64,000 bases of DNA from a virus. The notes under the pieces were generated by a model. That model had not been told where the DNA came from. It did no database searches and worked only from the letters and a program-made list of their open reading frames with translations. The stretch spans positions 1-64,000 of IMG/VR virus record IMGVR_UViG_3300013005_000001; one strand, written 5' to 3'. Both the position numbers and the translations under genes were made by a program. This document shows positions 28,219 to 38,700 of the stretch, in pieces (position 1 is the first letter of the stretch; every line of letters begins with the position of its first letter).

Positions 28219-28958
28219 TAATATTAATTATAGGTTTGCCGGGAGCTGGCAAAACAGCGCTAGCTACTCAATTGGCAGCTAAGACTAACTCAATCCACAT
28301 CAACGCTGATGTGGTAAGAGCTGATCTTAGCTCTGATCTTGGCTTCTCTATAGAGGACCGCATAGAACAAGCGAGAAGAGTTGGGGCTATTGCCAGACTT
28401 ATTTCTGATCAAGATAGAGATGTCGTAGTTGACTTCATATGTCCTACAGAGGCTACAAGAGAATCTTTTGGTCACGCCGATAAAATTATATGGGTAGATA
28501 GAATAGATGAAAGTCAATATAAAGATACTAACGCTATATGGCAAGATCCAATAAATTATGACATTAGAATAAAGCGACATCTTACTATTGAACAAGAAGT
28601 TGACTTTGTTATTGATCGATTTAAGCTCGTAGACTGGACTAAACCAACTACGTTGCTACTTGGTCGTTACCAGCCTTGGCATGATGGGCATTCTGCTCTC
28701 ATGAGCGAGGGATTAAAGAGAACTAATCAAGTTGTGATAGGTGTTAGATCTAGCTACAAGACTTCCGAGAAAGATCCTTTTACTTATCCCGAAGTTAAGC
28801 AGTTTATTGAGTCAAAAGAAACTAATCCTTTTGTATTGCAATTTCCAAACATTACCAATATAATTTATGGTAGAGATGTTGGATACAAAATAGAAAAAGT
28901 TGATCTTTCTCCTGAACTTCAATCTATATCTGCTACAGCTATTAGATCTAAATTATAG
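28215..28958 (+). CDS. P-loop kinase (APS-kinase-like) fused to a nucleotidylyltransferase
   Basis: A 247-residue two-domain protein. Residues 1-140 form a P-loop kinase: Walker A GLPGAGKTA at 6-14, NADVVRADL and a VVVDFICPTEATR strand resemble adenylylsulfate kinase. Residues 145-247 form an HxGH-type nucleotidylyltransferase: GRYQPWHDGH (about 150-159) and SATAIRSKL at the C-terminus, equivalent to the ISSTxIR motif. Related fusions could make PAPS or act in NAD or other cofactor synthesis. The adjacent sulfotransferase-like gene favours sulfate activation; NMN adenylyltransferase-type activity remains possible. Confidence 0.75.
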   Translation: MIILIIGLPGAGKTALATQLAAKTNSIHINADVVRADLSSDLGFSIEDRIEQARRVGAIARLISDQDRDVVVDFICPTEATRESFGHADKIIWVDRIDESQYKDTNAIWQDPINYDIRIKRHLTIEQEVDFVIDRFKLVDWTKPTTLLLGRYQPWHDGHSALMSEGLKRTNQVVIGVRSSYKTSEKDPFTYPEVKQFIESKETNPFVLQFPNITNIIYGRDVGYKIEKVDLSPELQSISATAIRSKL

Positions 28959-29060
28959 TCTAAAAATAATACTGCTCATAAGTTGATATCGCAAGTGCTC
29001 GATGATATACTTACAGACGTTACATTAACAGGCGAAAGCCATAAATAAAAGGAAAACAAA

Positions 29061-29252
29061 ATGTCAGACAATAAGTTCAAATATTTTGCTGTTACAACAA
29101 CCAGCTTGGTCAAGGCCAACAATAAGACAGAAGCACAAAAAGTAGCCATGGGTCGCCGTGGATCAGATGGAGAGCTTCTGTTTAAGTCAACAGAAATTGA
29201 GCGCATTTCGTCAGTAGAAGCACGTGAGCAATTAGAAGAGTTCACGGCCTGA
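29061..29252 (+). CDS. Small basic/acidic protein, own transcription unit end
   Basis: A 63-residue protein with ribosome site AAAGGAAAAC upstream of ATG 29061. It has a strand-like start (KYFAVTTTSLVKANNKTEAQ) and a helical end (EAREQLEEF). It uses CGC/CGT for Arg more than its neighbours. A strong terminator follows, so it ends an operon and may be well expressed. The 102-base gap before it shows no clear RNA gene. Confidence 0.6.
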   Translation: MSDNKFKYFAVTTTSLVKANNKTEAQKVAMGRRGSDGELLFKSTEIERISSVEAREQLEEFTA

Positions 29253-29265
29253 TATTAAGTATCTT

Positions 29266-29305
29266 AAGTGGAGGGTTGGGGTTTCCTAACCCTCCACTTT
29301 ATTTA
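29266..29305 (+). terminator. Rho-independent terminator
   Basis: A 12-base-pair stem AAGTGGAGGGTT / AACCCTCCACTT with a 10-base loop, followed by TATTTAT. It ends the nucleotide-metabolism operon before the glycosyltransferase gene. Confidence 0.8.
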
Positions 29306-29317
29306 TAAAGAGGAAAA

Positions 29318-30004
29318 ATGTTAATAGCACAAATGGTCGGAAAAAATGAATCGGGAAGATTCTTAGATAAAGTACTTGAAAGACTATCTACTCAAGTAGA
29401 TAAGATAGTATTTACTGATGATTGTTCAGAAGATAATACAGTACAGATTGCTTCTAAGTACGCAGAGGTTTTTAGTAGTAGTGAAACAATGTTCGAAAAG
29501 CATGAGGGTCACCTTAGACTTAATGCTTGGAAAAACCTAGAAACAGTAGCCAAAGAAGGCGACTGGATTATTGCAATTGATTGCGACGAGATGTTATTCC
29601 ATGAAGATGGTGTAGAGATTAAAAAAGTTTTACAGTCAAATCCTTATGATGTCGCTAATGTTAGGTTCTATCATATGTGGAATGAAACTCAGTATAGAGT
29701 TGACAAATTATGGGCCCCAAATAACAGCTCTAGAATTTTTAGATATAAAAATAGTGGCACATTCTTAGACAAGAAGCTTGCCTGTGGTTCTGAGCCAACC
29801 TATGTATTTGATTGGTTAAAACAAAAAAACTACTGGGTTCATTCAGGTTTAATGATGCAACATCTTGGTTACGCTAGAGATGAAGATAAGGTAATTAAAC
29901 ATAAAAGATACATGTCCATAGACAAAGGCGAATTCCATAACATTCAACATATTGAGTCTATCGTAGATCCTAATCCCGTACTAGTAAATTGGAATTTAAA
30001 ATGA
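29318..30004 (+). CDS. Family 2-like glycosyltransferase
   Basis: A 228-residue GT2-like protein: MVGKNESGRFLDKVLERL start, VFTDDCSEDNTVQIA, and IIAIDCDEML (about residues 86-95), where the DCDE acidic cluster is the expected metal/nucleotide-sugar site. LNAWKNLE and the NSSRIFRY segment match the family's TDSR-less class of SAM-independent glycosyltransferases. Its stop overlaps the next gene (ATGA). Substrate unknown. Confidence 0.78.
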   Translation: MLIAQMVGKNESGRFLDKVLERLSTQVDKIVFTDDCSEDNTVQIASKYAEVFSSSETMFEKHEGHLRLNAWKNLETVAKEGDWIIAIDCDEMLFHEDGVEIKKVLQSNPYDVANVRFYHMWNETQYRVDKLWAPNNSSRIFRYKNSGTFLDKKLACGSEPTYVFDWLKQKNYWVHSGLMMQHLGYARDEDKVIKHKRYMSIDKGEFHNIQHIESIVDPNPVLVNWNLK

Positions 30005-30678
30005 AAACATACAACACTAAAGAAACTATAATAAAAGTAACAGACCTTATAGAAAAGAAAAAAAGATTTGCTTTTGTATCATATACAAGATCCTCATTTT
30101 TCTCTATACTTGGGGATATCAAAGGCGACAAAAAACCACCAAAGAATTTTGTTCAATCAATACTTACAAGCATTACTTCTAATGATCCACAATACATTGC
30201 AGGAATACAAGCTGACTTTATTTACTCACAACAGGACAAACTTAGTAAAGTTGGCCTAAAAGACAAAGTATTCTATGACTCATGCTTTCTTGAGAACTAT
30301 ATCAATGAAGACTATGACGTATTTAAAACGTTTATGCAGTATTATTTTAAACACAATAAGGTATTAGTTATTTCTTTCCAGCATAAATCAAATATTGGAA
30401 AGTTTTTTTCCAAAGACTCTGCATTTATACAGGTACCATACAATGACTTTTATGATAAGATAGACTCGATTCTAGCTCAGGTATCTGAGTTCGATGGAGA
30501 ATATCAGATGTGCATTCTTGATTGTCCAATGTTTGCTTCCGCTATAGCTCCTAAGCTTTGGGAAAAAACAAAGATGTCAATCTTAGACCTTGGAAAAACA
30601 CTGACTGTAGCACGAGCATTTGATAGAAATAAAGAGGGCGGACTTGAAGAAAAAATGGGAAGAACACCAAGACGATGA
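30001..30678 (+). CDS. GT-D-fold glycosyltransferase-like protein
   Basis: A 225-residue protein starting in an ATGA overlap. FSILGDIKGDKK near the N-terminus, and a C-terminal MCILDCPMFASAIAPKLW followed by SILDLGKTL, resemble the plan of GT-D-fold glycosyltransferases (DUF1792-like: an early GDGE-type acidic loop and a late strand then 'DLG'). The early acidic motif here is not canonical. The upstream GT2 gene supports a role in glycan transfer. The call is tentative. Confidence 0.5.
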   Translation: MKTYNTKETIIKVTDLIEKKKRFAFVSYTRSSFFSILGDIKGDKKPPKNFVQSILTSITSNDPQYIAGIQADFIYSQQDKLSKVGLKDKVFYDSCFLENYINEDYDVFKTFMQYYFKHNKVLVISFQHKSNIGKFFSKDSAFIQVPYNDFYDKIDSILAQVSEFDGEYQMCILDCPMFASAIAPKLWEKTKMSILDLGKTLTVARAFDRNKEGGLEEKMGRTPRR

Positions 30679-31288
30679 TGAGTTTCTTAAAGATCTATTG
30701 TTTGAAAGTAATTTATCTTTAACTCAGATAGCTGCCGAACTATCACTATCAGTTGCTAATTTAAATAAAAGAATAAAACAACTAGGTCTTTCTTGGATAA
30801 AAGAAAAGAATAAAAAGATGTCAAGAGGCCAAACAGCTTTGACTCTAGTTATGAAAAAACTTTTACCAGGAGAAGAAATTGTCAACGAGCATCACTTAGG
30901 TGATAAACTTAGGTTAGATGTATACTGCCCAAAGTACAATCTCGCTGCAGAATATCATGGTAGACAGCATTTCTTCTACACTCAAAGATTCTTTGACACA
31001 ATATATGAGTTTGAAGAAGCGCAAAAAAGAGATGTAAAAAAGATGCAGATGTGCAAGGACCTGGGTATAGCTCTTATTGTTTTTAGATACAACGATAACC
31101 TATCAGAAGAGTCAGTATATGATAGAATGTTACAGGCTATAAAAAGCGCACCAGATATGCCAGCACGTGTTGAAAAAAGAACACTAAAAAATAATCAATT
31201 CTACCTAGAGGCAAAGAAAAAGAACTCTGAAAGTAGAAAAGATTATTATAAAAAAATGAAAGAAAAAAGAAAACAAGATGGAATCTGA
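30620..31288 (+). CDS. HTH-plus-nuclease protein (Vsr/PD-(D/E)XK-like endonuclease)
   Basis: A 222-residue protein; the best start is a TTG at 30620, giving a 59-base overlap with the previous gene, but a later non-ATG start is possible. Residues about 25-60 look like a helix-turn-helix (LSLTQIAAELSLSVANLNKR). Residues about 85-150 fit a restriction-endonuclease-like core: VNEHHLGDKLRLDVYCPKYN, then LAAEYHGRQHF, matching a D-x(n)-E-x-H pattern. The C-terminus is a highly basic helix. It may be a phage DNA-processing or homing-like endonuclease. Confidence 0.62.
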   Translation: MIEIKRADLKKKWEEHQDDDEFLKDLLFESNLSLTQIAAELSLSVANLNKRIKQLGLSWIKEKNKKMSRGQTALTLVMKKLLPGEEIVNEHHLGDKLRLDVYCPKYNLAAEYHGRQHFFYTQRFFDTIYEFEEAQKRDVKKMQMCKDLGIALIVFRYNDNLSEESVYDRMLQAIKSAPDMPARVEKRTLKNNQFYLEAKKKNSESRKDYYKKMKEKRKQDGI

Positions 31289-32747
31289 ACTAGATACGGA
31301 ACAAAAAGAGAAAGAATTTCCAGTTGAGTATCAGATATTTGCTCTTTCACTTAGAGAAAAAGATGCGATAAGTTTTTTTGATGCCTTTCTTCCTGAAGAT
31401 ATTGTGGGCACAATACATGGTCAAACTGGAATAAATGAATTCTATAAAGCTCTCCTTGCTTATCATCATACGACGAAGCTAGATATAGTAGACCCTATAG
31501 CTTTTAAGGTATGGTTAGACTCAGAAACAGATATCTATTCTGCATTGGGTGGAGCCTCTGGCGTTACAGTAATGATGGACATTCTAATGTCCATAGATCT
31601 ATCTACTCCTGAATCTATCACTAAGCTTGTAAAGCACAAAGCTAATAAGAGAAAGCAACTAGACTCTCTGCAGGAGCTTCAGATCTTGATCACTCAAAAG
31701 GGTGAAAAGAATGAAAAAGACATATCTAGAATAACTCAAATCACTTCTGATATCAAAGATCTTGAAGGCGAATTAAACTATAATCCTTTAGATAATGTTA
31801 CTACCGCTAATGACATATCCAAAAGAGCAGAAGATCTACTGGAAATACCAAACTTTCTGCCCACACAATATAAATCTTTAAATAGAGCCATGGGCTACAC
31901 TGATGAGGGCGGATTCTTTAAGGGCGCAGTTCATGCTATAATTGCAGGTTCAGGAAAAGGAAAGAGTACATTTGCAAAGTGTTTAATCAATCACTGGGCA
32001 GACACCGGATATAGAGTTCTATATGTAAATTTTGAAGAGGCAATTTCTCACTGGGAAAGAGTCTTGATGACTCAAATAATTGGCAAGAATGTCTATAAAG
32101 AGTCTGGTACTTGGAATGAAGAACAAAAAAATAAGTATCTTAAAATTTTTAGAGATAAATTAGATCAATGGGGCGATAGGTTTATGGTTAGACATGATCC
32201 AGACACTCCTTATTTTGAAGACCTAGAAAGATGGCTAAGAGACATCATGGGAGATGCTGATCGCGTCCCAGATGTGATTGTAATAGATACTATCCAGTCC
32301 ATGTTTACCAAAGGTGGAAAAGGAAAACCTCGTTGGGGTGAATTTGAAGAAATGATGGTTCGCTTAGAGAAGCTAGCTAGAGATATGAACTGCGTTCTAA
32401 TTATCACTGCCCAAGAAAACTCAAATAGAATGAAAGAAAAAAGAGAAGTAGTTCAACAGTCTGACACTGGTGGCTCATTAGCTATACAACAAAAGTGTGC
32501 CGTTACAATATTCATTACAGATAAAAAGCTAGTTAGCGGTGATGATTCAGAAGATGAAAATGTGATGCAGCTGCAGATACCAAAGAATAGAATTACGGGA
32601 TCTACTTTTGTATATGATTCTCCTTTAGTGAAATATGTAGACGAAAGAAAAACATATGAAGAATATGAAGCAATCACCCAAGAAAGCTATAACCAAGATT
32701 CAGATTTTGATGTCAGCGATATAGTTGATTCAATGAGCGTTATTTAG
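31278..32747 (+). CDS. dnaB: Replicative DNA helicase, DnaB-like
   Basis: A 489-residue RecA-fold helicase. An N-terminal helical domain (about 1-150) precedes the motor: Walker A GSGKGKST (about residues 224-231), Walker B VIVIDTIQSM (about 331-340), and QENSNRMKEKREVVQQSDTGGSLAIQQ, which matches DnaB motif 3/4 with the arginine-rich loop. It would unwind the fork with the primase and DnaE polymerase encoded nearby. Starts within the previous gene's end (11-base overlap). Confidence 0.88.
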   Translation: MESELDTEQKEKEFPVEYQIFALSLREKDAISFFDAFLPEDIVGTIHGQTGINEFYKALLAYHHTTKLDIVDPIAFKVWLDSETDIYSALGGASGVTVMMDILMSIDLSTPESITKLVKHKANKRKQLDSLQELQILITQKGEKNEKDISRITQITSDIKDLEGELNYNPLDNVTTANDISKRAEDLLEIPNFLPTQYKSLNRAMGYTDEGGFFKGAVHAIIAGSGKGKSTFAKCLINHWADTGYRVLYVNFEEAISHWERVLMTQIIGKNVYKESGTWNEEQKNKYLKIFRDKLDQWGDRFMVRHDPDTPYFEDLERWLRDIMGDADRVPDVIVIDTIQSMFTKGGKGKPRWGEFEEMMVRLEKLARDMNCVLIITAQENSNRMKEKREVVQQSDTGGSLAIQQKCAVTIFITDKKLVSGDDSEDENVMQLQIPKNRITGSTFVYDSPLVKYVDERKTYEEYEAITQESYNQDSDFDVSDIVDSMSVI

Positions 32748-32753
32748 GAAGTT

Positions 32754-33557
32754 ATGTTAAAATTAACAGTTAAAGAATTAAAAGATTATCAATTGTGCGG
32801 AAGACTGTATGATTATAGGCATGTGGACAAGCTAACTGAGAAAATAGGTGGAAGAGATCTTACTTATATAAAGTATGAGAATGCTTTAAAGAGTATCGTA
32901 AATTTCTTTTTTTATAAAAAACAATCAGGATCAGTTCCATCATATTCTTCTTTATTGAATAGATGGGAGAAGATATGGTACCCAAAGGGAACCACTGCAT
33001 ATGACATAACTCATGAGCAGCACGAAAGTTTCTATGGTAATAATGCAAGCCTTACTAGCAGAGCTGCTTCAGCTTTATTGGCGATATCAGAAAACTTTTC
33101 AGATAGTGGGATTATACCTATTGCAATTGATGAAGAATTTATAGTTCCAGTTAATAATAAAGTTGCCATAACCGACAAGTTTGATTTAATTTATTATTAC
33201 AATAAAAAAATATATGTAGTTAAATGGGTTTTTAATATAAAGTTTAAAAAACAATACCTGTATTCAACAGACTTTGCCGTGATGAACATGAGCTATTTTA
33301 GTAAGTACGGAAATAAGATAGACATAACAGAATTTGGTTACTACGACCTGTTAAATCCTAAGCCTAACTTTACTAAGTTTGAAAGTAAAAAAGAAGACCT
33401 TGAAACAGTAGATGCGTGGTGCTCTACGCTTTTTGAGGATAAGTTATTTCTGCCTAGAAGAGGCATGATTTCATATTGCACTTCGTGTCCACACGATGCA
33501 GTGTGTTCTAAATGGAATATCAGCACAAAAAAGGATGGACAAACAAATGTCAAATAA
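32754..33557 (+). CDS. RecB/Cas4-like protein with degenerate nuclease core
   Basis: A 267-residue protein. The start (KELKDYQLCGRLYDYR) and the end (a cysteine cluster CTSCPHDAVCSKW) match the iron-sulfur Cas4/AddB-type PD-(D/E)XK nucleases, with one Cys near residue 16 and three near the C-terminus. In the core, KFDLIYYYNKKIYVVKWVF replaces the usual D…(D/E)xK with VVKW, so catalysis may be lost. An intact relative is encoded at 39865. It lies between the helicase and HD genes in the replication module. Confidence 0.65.
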   Translation: MLKLTVKELKDYQLCGRLYDYRHVDKLTEKIGGRDLTYIKYENALKSIVNFFFYKKQSGSVPSYSSLLNRWEKIWYPKGTTAYDITHEQHESFYGNNASLTSRAASALLAISENFSDSGIIPIAIDEEFIVPVNNKVAITDKFDLIYYYNKKIYVVKWVFNIKFKKQYLYSTDFAVMNMSYFSKYGNKIDITEFGYYDLLNPKPNFTKFESKKEDLETVDAWCSTLFEDKLFLPRRGMISYCTSCPHDAVCSKWNISTKKDGQTNVK

Positions 33558-34233
33558 TATACTTGATGAAATATTGTCAGAGAACAACAGTGTTATACCA
33601 AAAAAGGATGAGGATAAAATACTTCAACCAATTTTAGAAGAAATAAATTACATATTTGATGAGTCTATAAAATCTTTCGTAAGAGCTATTCTTTTAAGAG
33701 CTTCTAGTTTTTGGTCTATACCTTCAAGCTTTTCTGGCAAGTATCATCCAGCTGATGAGCACAATTATGGTGGGAATGTCCTTCATACAAAGAGAGTAGT
33801 TAGAGCAGCTAAGATAATGTGCCAATCATATTCTTTATCTAAAGAGGATACGGATATAGTTTTTGCAGCTTGCATCTTGCATGATGTCACTAAGGGGATT
33901 AAACTTGAAGGAGAGGATTCTTTTCACTATGATCCAATGCACCCATATACGGTTGCAAGACTAGTGCAAAAGTGTCAAGAAGACGATAAGAACTACGCTT
34001 CGGAATCACAATCTTCAACACTTTTTATATCCGAGGACATCGTACAATCAATTTTAAGACTAGTAAGATGCCACCTAGGGCCATGGTCTCCAGTGCCAGA
34101 GACTATCCCCATTACATATATGGACATGATAGTTCACCTTGCAGACAATGTTGCATCAAAGGTTCATTATATTGTTGATGGAGAAAATATAAACTTAGAC
34201 AGATGGAAGACGCAACAAGATGAACGAAATTGA
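33547..34233 (+). CDS. HD-domain phosphohydrolase-like protein
   Basis: A 228-residue protein starting at ATG 33547, overlapping the previous gene by 11 bases. HNYGGNVLHTKRVVRAAKIM, CILHDVTKG (the HD pair) and a later MDMIVHLADNVAS give the H…HD…D pattern of HD hydrolases. Substrates in phages include nucleotides and nucleic acids; no more specific call is possible. Confidence 0.78.
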   Translation: MSNNILDEILSENNSVIPKKDEDKILQPILEEINYIFDESIKSFVRAILLRASSFWSIPSSFSGKYHPADEHNYGGNVLHTKRVVRAAKIMCQSYSLSKEDTDIVFAACILHDVTKGIKLEGEDSFHYDPMHPYTVARLVQKCQEDDKNYASESQSSTLFISEDIVQSILRLVRCHLGPWSPVPETIPITYMDMIVHLADNVASKVHYIVDGENINLDRWKTQQDERN

Positions 34234-34402
34234 TGATCGTTTATTAAAACGATTTACGGCAATAAAAAAGATGGAATATTTTATAGAAGAATCTGTGTAT
34301 TATAGAACTCATTCCGAAGAAATGATAAAAGATAACAAGATGATTTTGTGGAATTCAAAACAAGAATCTGGTAAAATACCACTATATGAAAATAGAAGTT
34401 GA
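34220..34402 (+). CDS. Small basic protein
   Basis: A 60-residue frame overlapping both neighbours by 14-17 bases. It is mainly helical and charged (LLKRFTAIKKMEYFIEESVY). Both overlaps are of the coupled start-stop sort common in this operon. Function unknown. Confidence 0.5.
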   Translation: MNEIDDRLLKRFTAIKKMEYFIEESVYYRTHSEEMIKDNKMILWNSKQESGKIPLYENRS

Positions 34403-35600
34403 AGAAAATAAGTTTCTTTCACAATGGAAATATTATGAAGTAGCTAGATTTGTTCCATCACTCAATAGGGTGATTAGAGATAAAAAGAATGGCCAACCAG
34501 TTATACTGACAGCGGAAGAGATACCGATGTATGCTAGCTCAAATGACAACACCGGTATATATACATCGGTCTTTGCCTATAACAGCATAGACATAAGTGA
34601 GGCGATAAGACTTGGCCCACTTTACTTTGATATAGATAGCGAGTCTATATCAGATGCTTATGATGATTGTGTTAAATTGTATAATCACCTAATACATCAC
34701 ATACCAGAGAGTTCTGTATTGGTTTATTTTACTGGAAAGAAAGGATTTCACATAGAATGTGAGCCAATTTGCCTGGGGATAAATCCATCTAATAGTCTTC
34801 CTAAGATATATAGATTTATTGCTAATGATTTAAAATCTAAGCTAAGTTTAAATACTTTAGACTTTAGTGTATATGATGCTAGAAGAATGTGGAGACTTGT
34901 TGGCTCAAAACATCAAAGTACTGGATACTATAAAACTCTATTGAACCCATATGGGCAAGACAATGTTTTCATAAAAGGCATAGAAGCTATTAAGGAATAC
35001 AGTTCTAGCCCTTCTTCTTTAGAAGTGTGTAAGCAAGAATTTAATTATAAAGCTAATGAGTGGTATAGGCAATATACCTATGATATAGAAGAGCACGAAA
35101 AAAGAAAAGACGACCCATTAGAATACTTCAATAAGTATGGGGCAAAAGCTTTCAAGGATCTAAAAGAAACTCCTAAAGTATTCAATAAGGATAATTTATT
35201 AAACAAATGTTCTGCCGTAAAAAGACTTCATCAACAAGCAATTGACGATGGATATCTAGAACACGAAGCTAGATTGTTCCTGTGTTCAATACTTACATAT
35301 ACTGAAGACTCTATTAAATATCTACATGAGATACTTTCACATTGTAGAGATTATAATTTTTCTAAATCATCCTCTCATATTAATGATTGGATAAAGAGAA
35401 GACAAATGTCTATTGGCGGTAGACCATATACTTGCGAAAGAGCAAACTCAGTTGGCGTTGGCTGCGGAGAGTGTTCTTTGGAGCAAAGAAATAAATATGT
35501 AAAAGTAAATGGAAGATTTATAGAGACTCAAGAAAAGTCCTCTCCATCACCAATTAGATTTGCATATAGTTCTGCACCAAGAAAGGAGGATCATGAGTAA
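34386..35600 (+). CDS. Archaeo-eukaryotic-type primase (PriS-like)
   Basis: A 404-residue protein. YFDIDSES (about residues 80-87) provides the metal-binding DxD pair and VYFTGKKGFHIECEP (about 113-127) the nucleotide-binding sGxxGxH-type motif of AEP primases; DARRMWRLVGSKHQ contributes the third conserved region. A C-terminal cysteine cluster (CERANSVGVGCGECSL) suggests a zinc or iron-sulfur element. It would prime for the DnaE polymerase two genes downstream. Confidence 0.8.
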   Translation: MKIEVEENKFLSQWKYYEVARFVPSLNRVIRDKKNGQPVILTAEEIPMYASSNDNTGIYTSVFAYNSIDISEAIRLGPLYFDIDSESISDAYDDCVKLYNHLIHHIPESSVLVYFTGKKGFHIECEPICLGINPSNSLPKIYRFIANDLKSKLSLNTLDFSVYDARRMWRLVGSKHQSTGYYKTLLNPYGQDNVFIKGIEAIKEYSSSPSSLEVCKQEFNYKANEWYRQYTYDIEEHEKRKDDPLEYFNKYGAKAFKDLKETPKVFNKDNLLNKCSAVKRLHQQAIDDGYLEHEARLFLCSILTYTEDSIKYLHEILSHCRDYNFSKSSSHINDWIKRRQMSIGGRPYTCERANSVGVGCGECSLEQRNKYVKVNGRFIETQEKSSPSPIRFAYSSAPRKEDHE

Positions 35601-35793
35601 GGAAGACGATGCAGTAGGTGTTTGCACCGAATGTGGCAATCAACAGCCAGACAAATATATGTACAATAGCGTTTTTGCCCAAGAGGGACATTCTGCTGTT
35701 TGCAAATACTGTGGAGGAACTGTAACCGTATGTTATAGAAGTGACGTTGAAAATGTCTTAAAAGCAATTAAAAGAAAAAGAGGATTAGGTTGA
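35593..35793 (+). CDS. Zinc-ribbon protein
   Basis: A 66-residue protein starting at ATG 35593 in an 8-base overlap. Two CxxC pairs (CTECG and CKYCG) about 30 residues apart form a zinc ribbon. It lies between primase and polymerase and overlaps the polymerase start, so it may assist DNA binding or the polymerase. Exact role unknown. Confidence 0.65.
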   Translation: MSKEDDAVGVCTECGNQQPDKYMYNSVFAQEGHSAVCKYCGGTVTVCYRSDVENVLKAIKRKRGLG

Positions 35794-38700
35794 AAAACTG
35801 GACCAATCTACATAATCATACTGTATTCTCTATGTTAGACGGGCATGGCAGCGTAGAGCAGTACCTAGAAAGAGCTAAGTCATTAGGGATGACTGGGTTG
35901 GCTACTACTGATCATGGTAATATACATTCATGGTTAGACTTTTACGATGCTGGTAAATCAGCAGGGGTAAAACCAATCCTTGGATCTGAATTCTATCAGG
36001 CTAGAAAAAGTAGGTTTGACAGAGACGAAGAAGAAAGATCAGGTCCCTCAAAGAATGAGTGGGAACAAAGAGGTCCATATCATATAACTATATTAGCAAA
36101 AAATAATATTGGATATCACAATATAATTAAAATGTCATCTAGAGCATTCACTGAGGGGTATTATGTGAAGCCTAGAATAGATCATGATTTAATATCACAA
36201 CATTCAGATGGAATAATAGTTTTATCAGGATGTCTTAATGGAGAAGTTTCTCAAGCTCTTTTAAGAAAAGACTATAACACCGCCTTAAAGCACGCAACAT
36301 CTATGCAGGAAATTGTAGGCGCAGAAAATTATTTCATAGAGATTCAAAACCATGGCATTGAAGAACAGCTCACTATCATACCTGATCTAATTAAGCTGGC
36401 TAATTATATTGGCGCAAAGGTTGTTCCATCCGGTGATTGCCATTATGTGCATCAGCATGACGCAAATGCACATGACATAATGCTCTGTGTAGCAACAAAC
36501 TCAAATATACATACGCCTAATAGGTTTTCTTTTTCTGGCGATCAGTTTTATTTACAGTCATATGATGAAATGGCTTCTATTTTTTCTGACGAACTTCTTA
36601 AGAATACAATGCATGTAAACGACATGATTGAAGTTAATTTAGAATTTGGAGAAATGCACTTTCCAAATTTCCCGATACCAACAACCGAAGATTCAACAAC
36701 ATACTTTGAAAGACTTGCTTGGGAAGGCCTAAAGAAGAAGTATGGAGATCCGCTACCTAATCATATATTAGACAGAGCCAATCATGAGCTGCGAGTCGTT
36801 AAAGAGATGGGCTTTCCTGAATACTTCTTGGTTGTATCTGACCTCGTTAGGTGGGCTAAAGAGAACGATATCAGAGTAGGTTGGGGTAGAGGTTCTGCTG
36901 CAGGAAGCGTTCTGTCTTACGCTTTTGATATTACAAATCTTGATCCAATTAGATTTGGTTTGATGTTTGAAAGATTTTTAGTAGAAGGAAGAAAATCGAT
37001 GCCGGACATCGACCTTGACTTCGATGATAGACATAGAGATAGAGTCATAGAGTATGCAAGAAATAAATATGGCGAAGACCATGTTGCACACATTTGTACA
37101 TTCAATAGAACTGGTGCCAGACAATCAATTAGAGATGCTGCAAGAGCTTTAGGTCATGAATTTATTACTGGAGATAGGGTAGCAAAACTGGTTCCTCCAC
37201 CAGTGCTTGGTGTATCAAAGTCTCTATCAGAGTGCATGGAAGTTGCTGAGTTTAAAAAAGAATATTCTAGCAATCAAGAATCAAAAACCATAGTTGACAC
37301 TGCTTTTGGGTTAGAGGGTTTAGTAAGACAAACTGGAATACACGCTGCCGGAATAGTTATATCAAAAGGTGCATTAACAGATTATCTTCCAATCATGAGA
37401 AAGGGAGTAGATAGCCCAGTCGTAACTCAGTGGGATATGGGTAGAGTGGAGCAATGTGGCCTGCTTAAGATTGACTTTTTGGGATTAAGAAACCTTGGTG
37501 TCATAGACCAGTGTGTAAAGATAGTTAAAAAAAGTAGAGGGGTAAGCATAGACATAGAGTCAATACCTCTTGATGACAAAAAGACATATAATGAGCTTGG
37601 CAAGGGCAACGCCATAGGAGTGTTTCAGCTTGAATCATCTGGCATGAGAGAATTGATGGTTCAACTTCAGCCGCAAAACATAGAAGACATCATGGCACTC
37701 ATATCTCTTTATAGACCAGGGCCAATGGGTTCTGGAATGGATAAACTTTTCATAGATAGAAAACATAATAGATCTAAAGTTGAGTATGATCACGAAAAGT
37801 TAGAAAAAGTATTAGGACCGTCGTTGGGAATCATGCTATACCAGGAAGATGTTCTTGGTGTGGCTAGAGAATTAGCTGGTTTTAGCTCTGCAGAAGCAGA
37901 TGATTTGCGTAAAGCTATTGGTAAAAAACAAATGGATAAGATCTCTTTGTTTAGAAAAAAATTTGTTCAAGGGTGCATGAGCACATCTTCTTTGCCAGAA
38001 GATAAAGCTAATAAAATATATTCTGATATTGAGTACTTCGGTGGATATGGTTTCAACAGAGCCCACGCTGCTAGCTACGCTATGATATCCTACATAACAG
38101 GTTACCTAAAAACAAATTATACCGTAGAGTACATGGCAGCTTTAATGAGTTCCGTAGTGGGTAACAAGGATAAGCAGTCTTTATATTTAGCAGACTGCAG
38201 AAAAAGAAATATAAAAGTTCTCCCACCTTCTATAAATAAATCCACAGAAGAATTTGGAGTAATAGATGAGAACACTATCATATTTGGTCTAGCTGCAATT
38301 AGTGGCATAGGGTATGCAGTGTCAGAGGCGGTGCTCTCTAATAGAGATGAAGATAACCCTTATGATTCCATGCATGATTTCTTTAGAAGAACCAATCCAG
38401 CAGTATTAAAGAAGGGAACACTTGAGCACCTTACTAAAGCTGGAGCTTTTGACGAGCTAATAGACAGCGTTCTTGACGATGACTTTGGAAGAAGAACTGA
38501 GCTATCTATTCTTGAAAAGGAAAAAGATGAACTTGGGTTATATATATCTAAGAATCCAGTAGATGGAATTTGGGATCTTCTTTCTGAAAATATTTCACAT
38601 GAAATAATTGAGATAACAGAATTGCCTGCATCTTCTAGAGTTGCTATAGCTGGAATCATTTCTAATTCTAAAAAACTTGTCACTAAAAAAGGTGCAAAGA

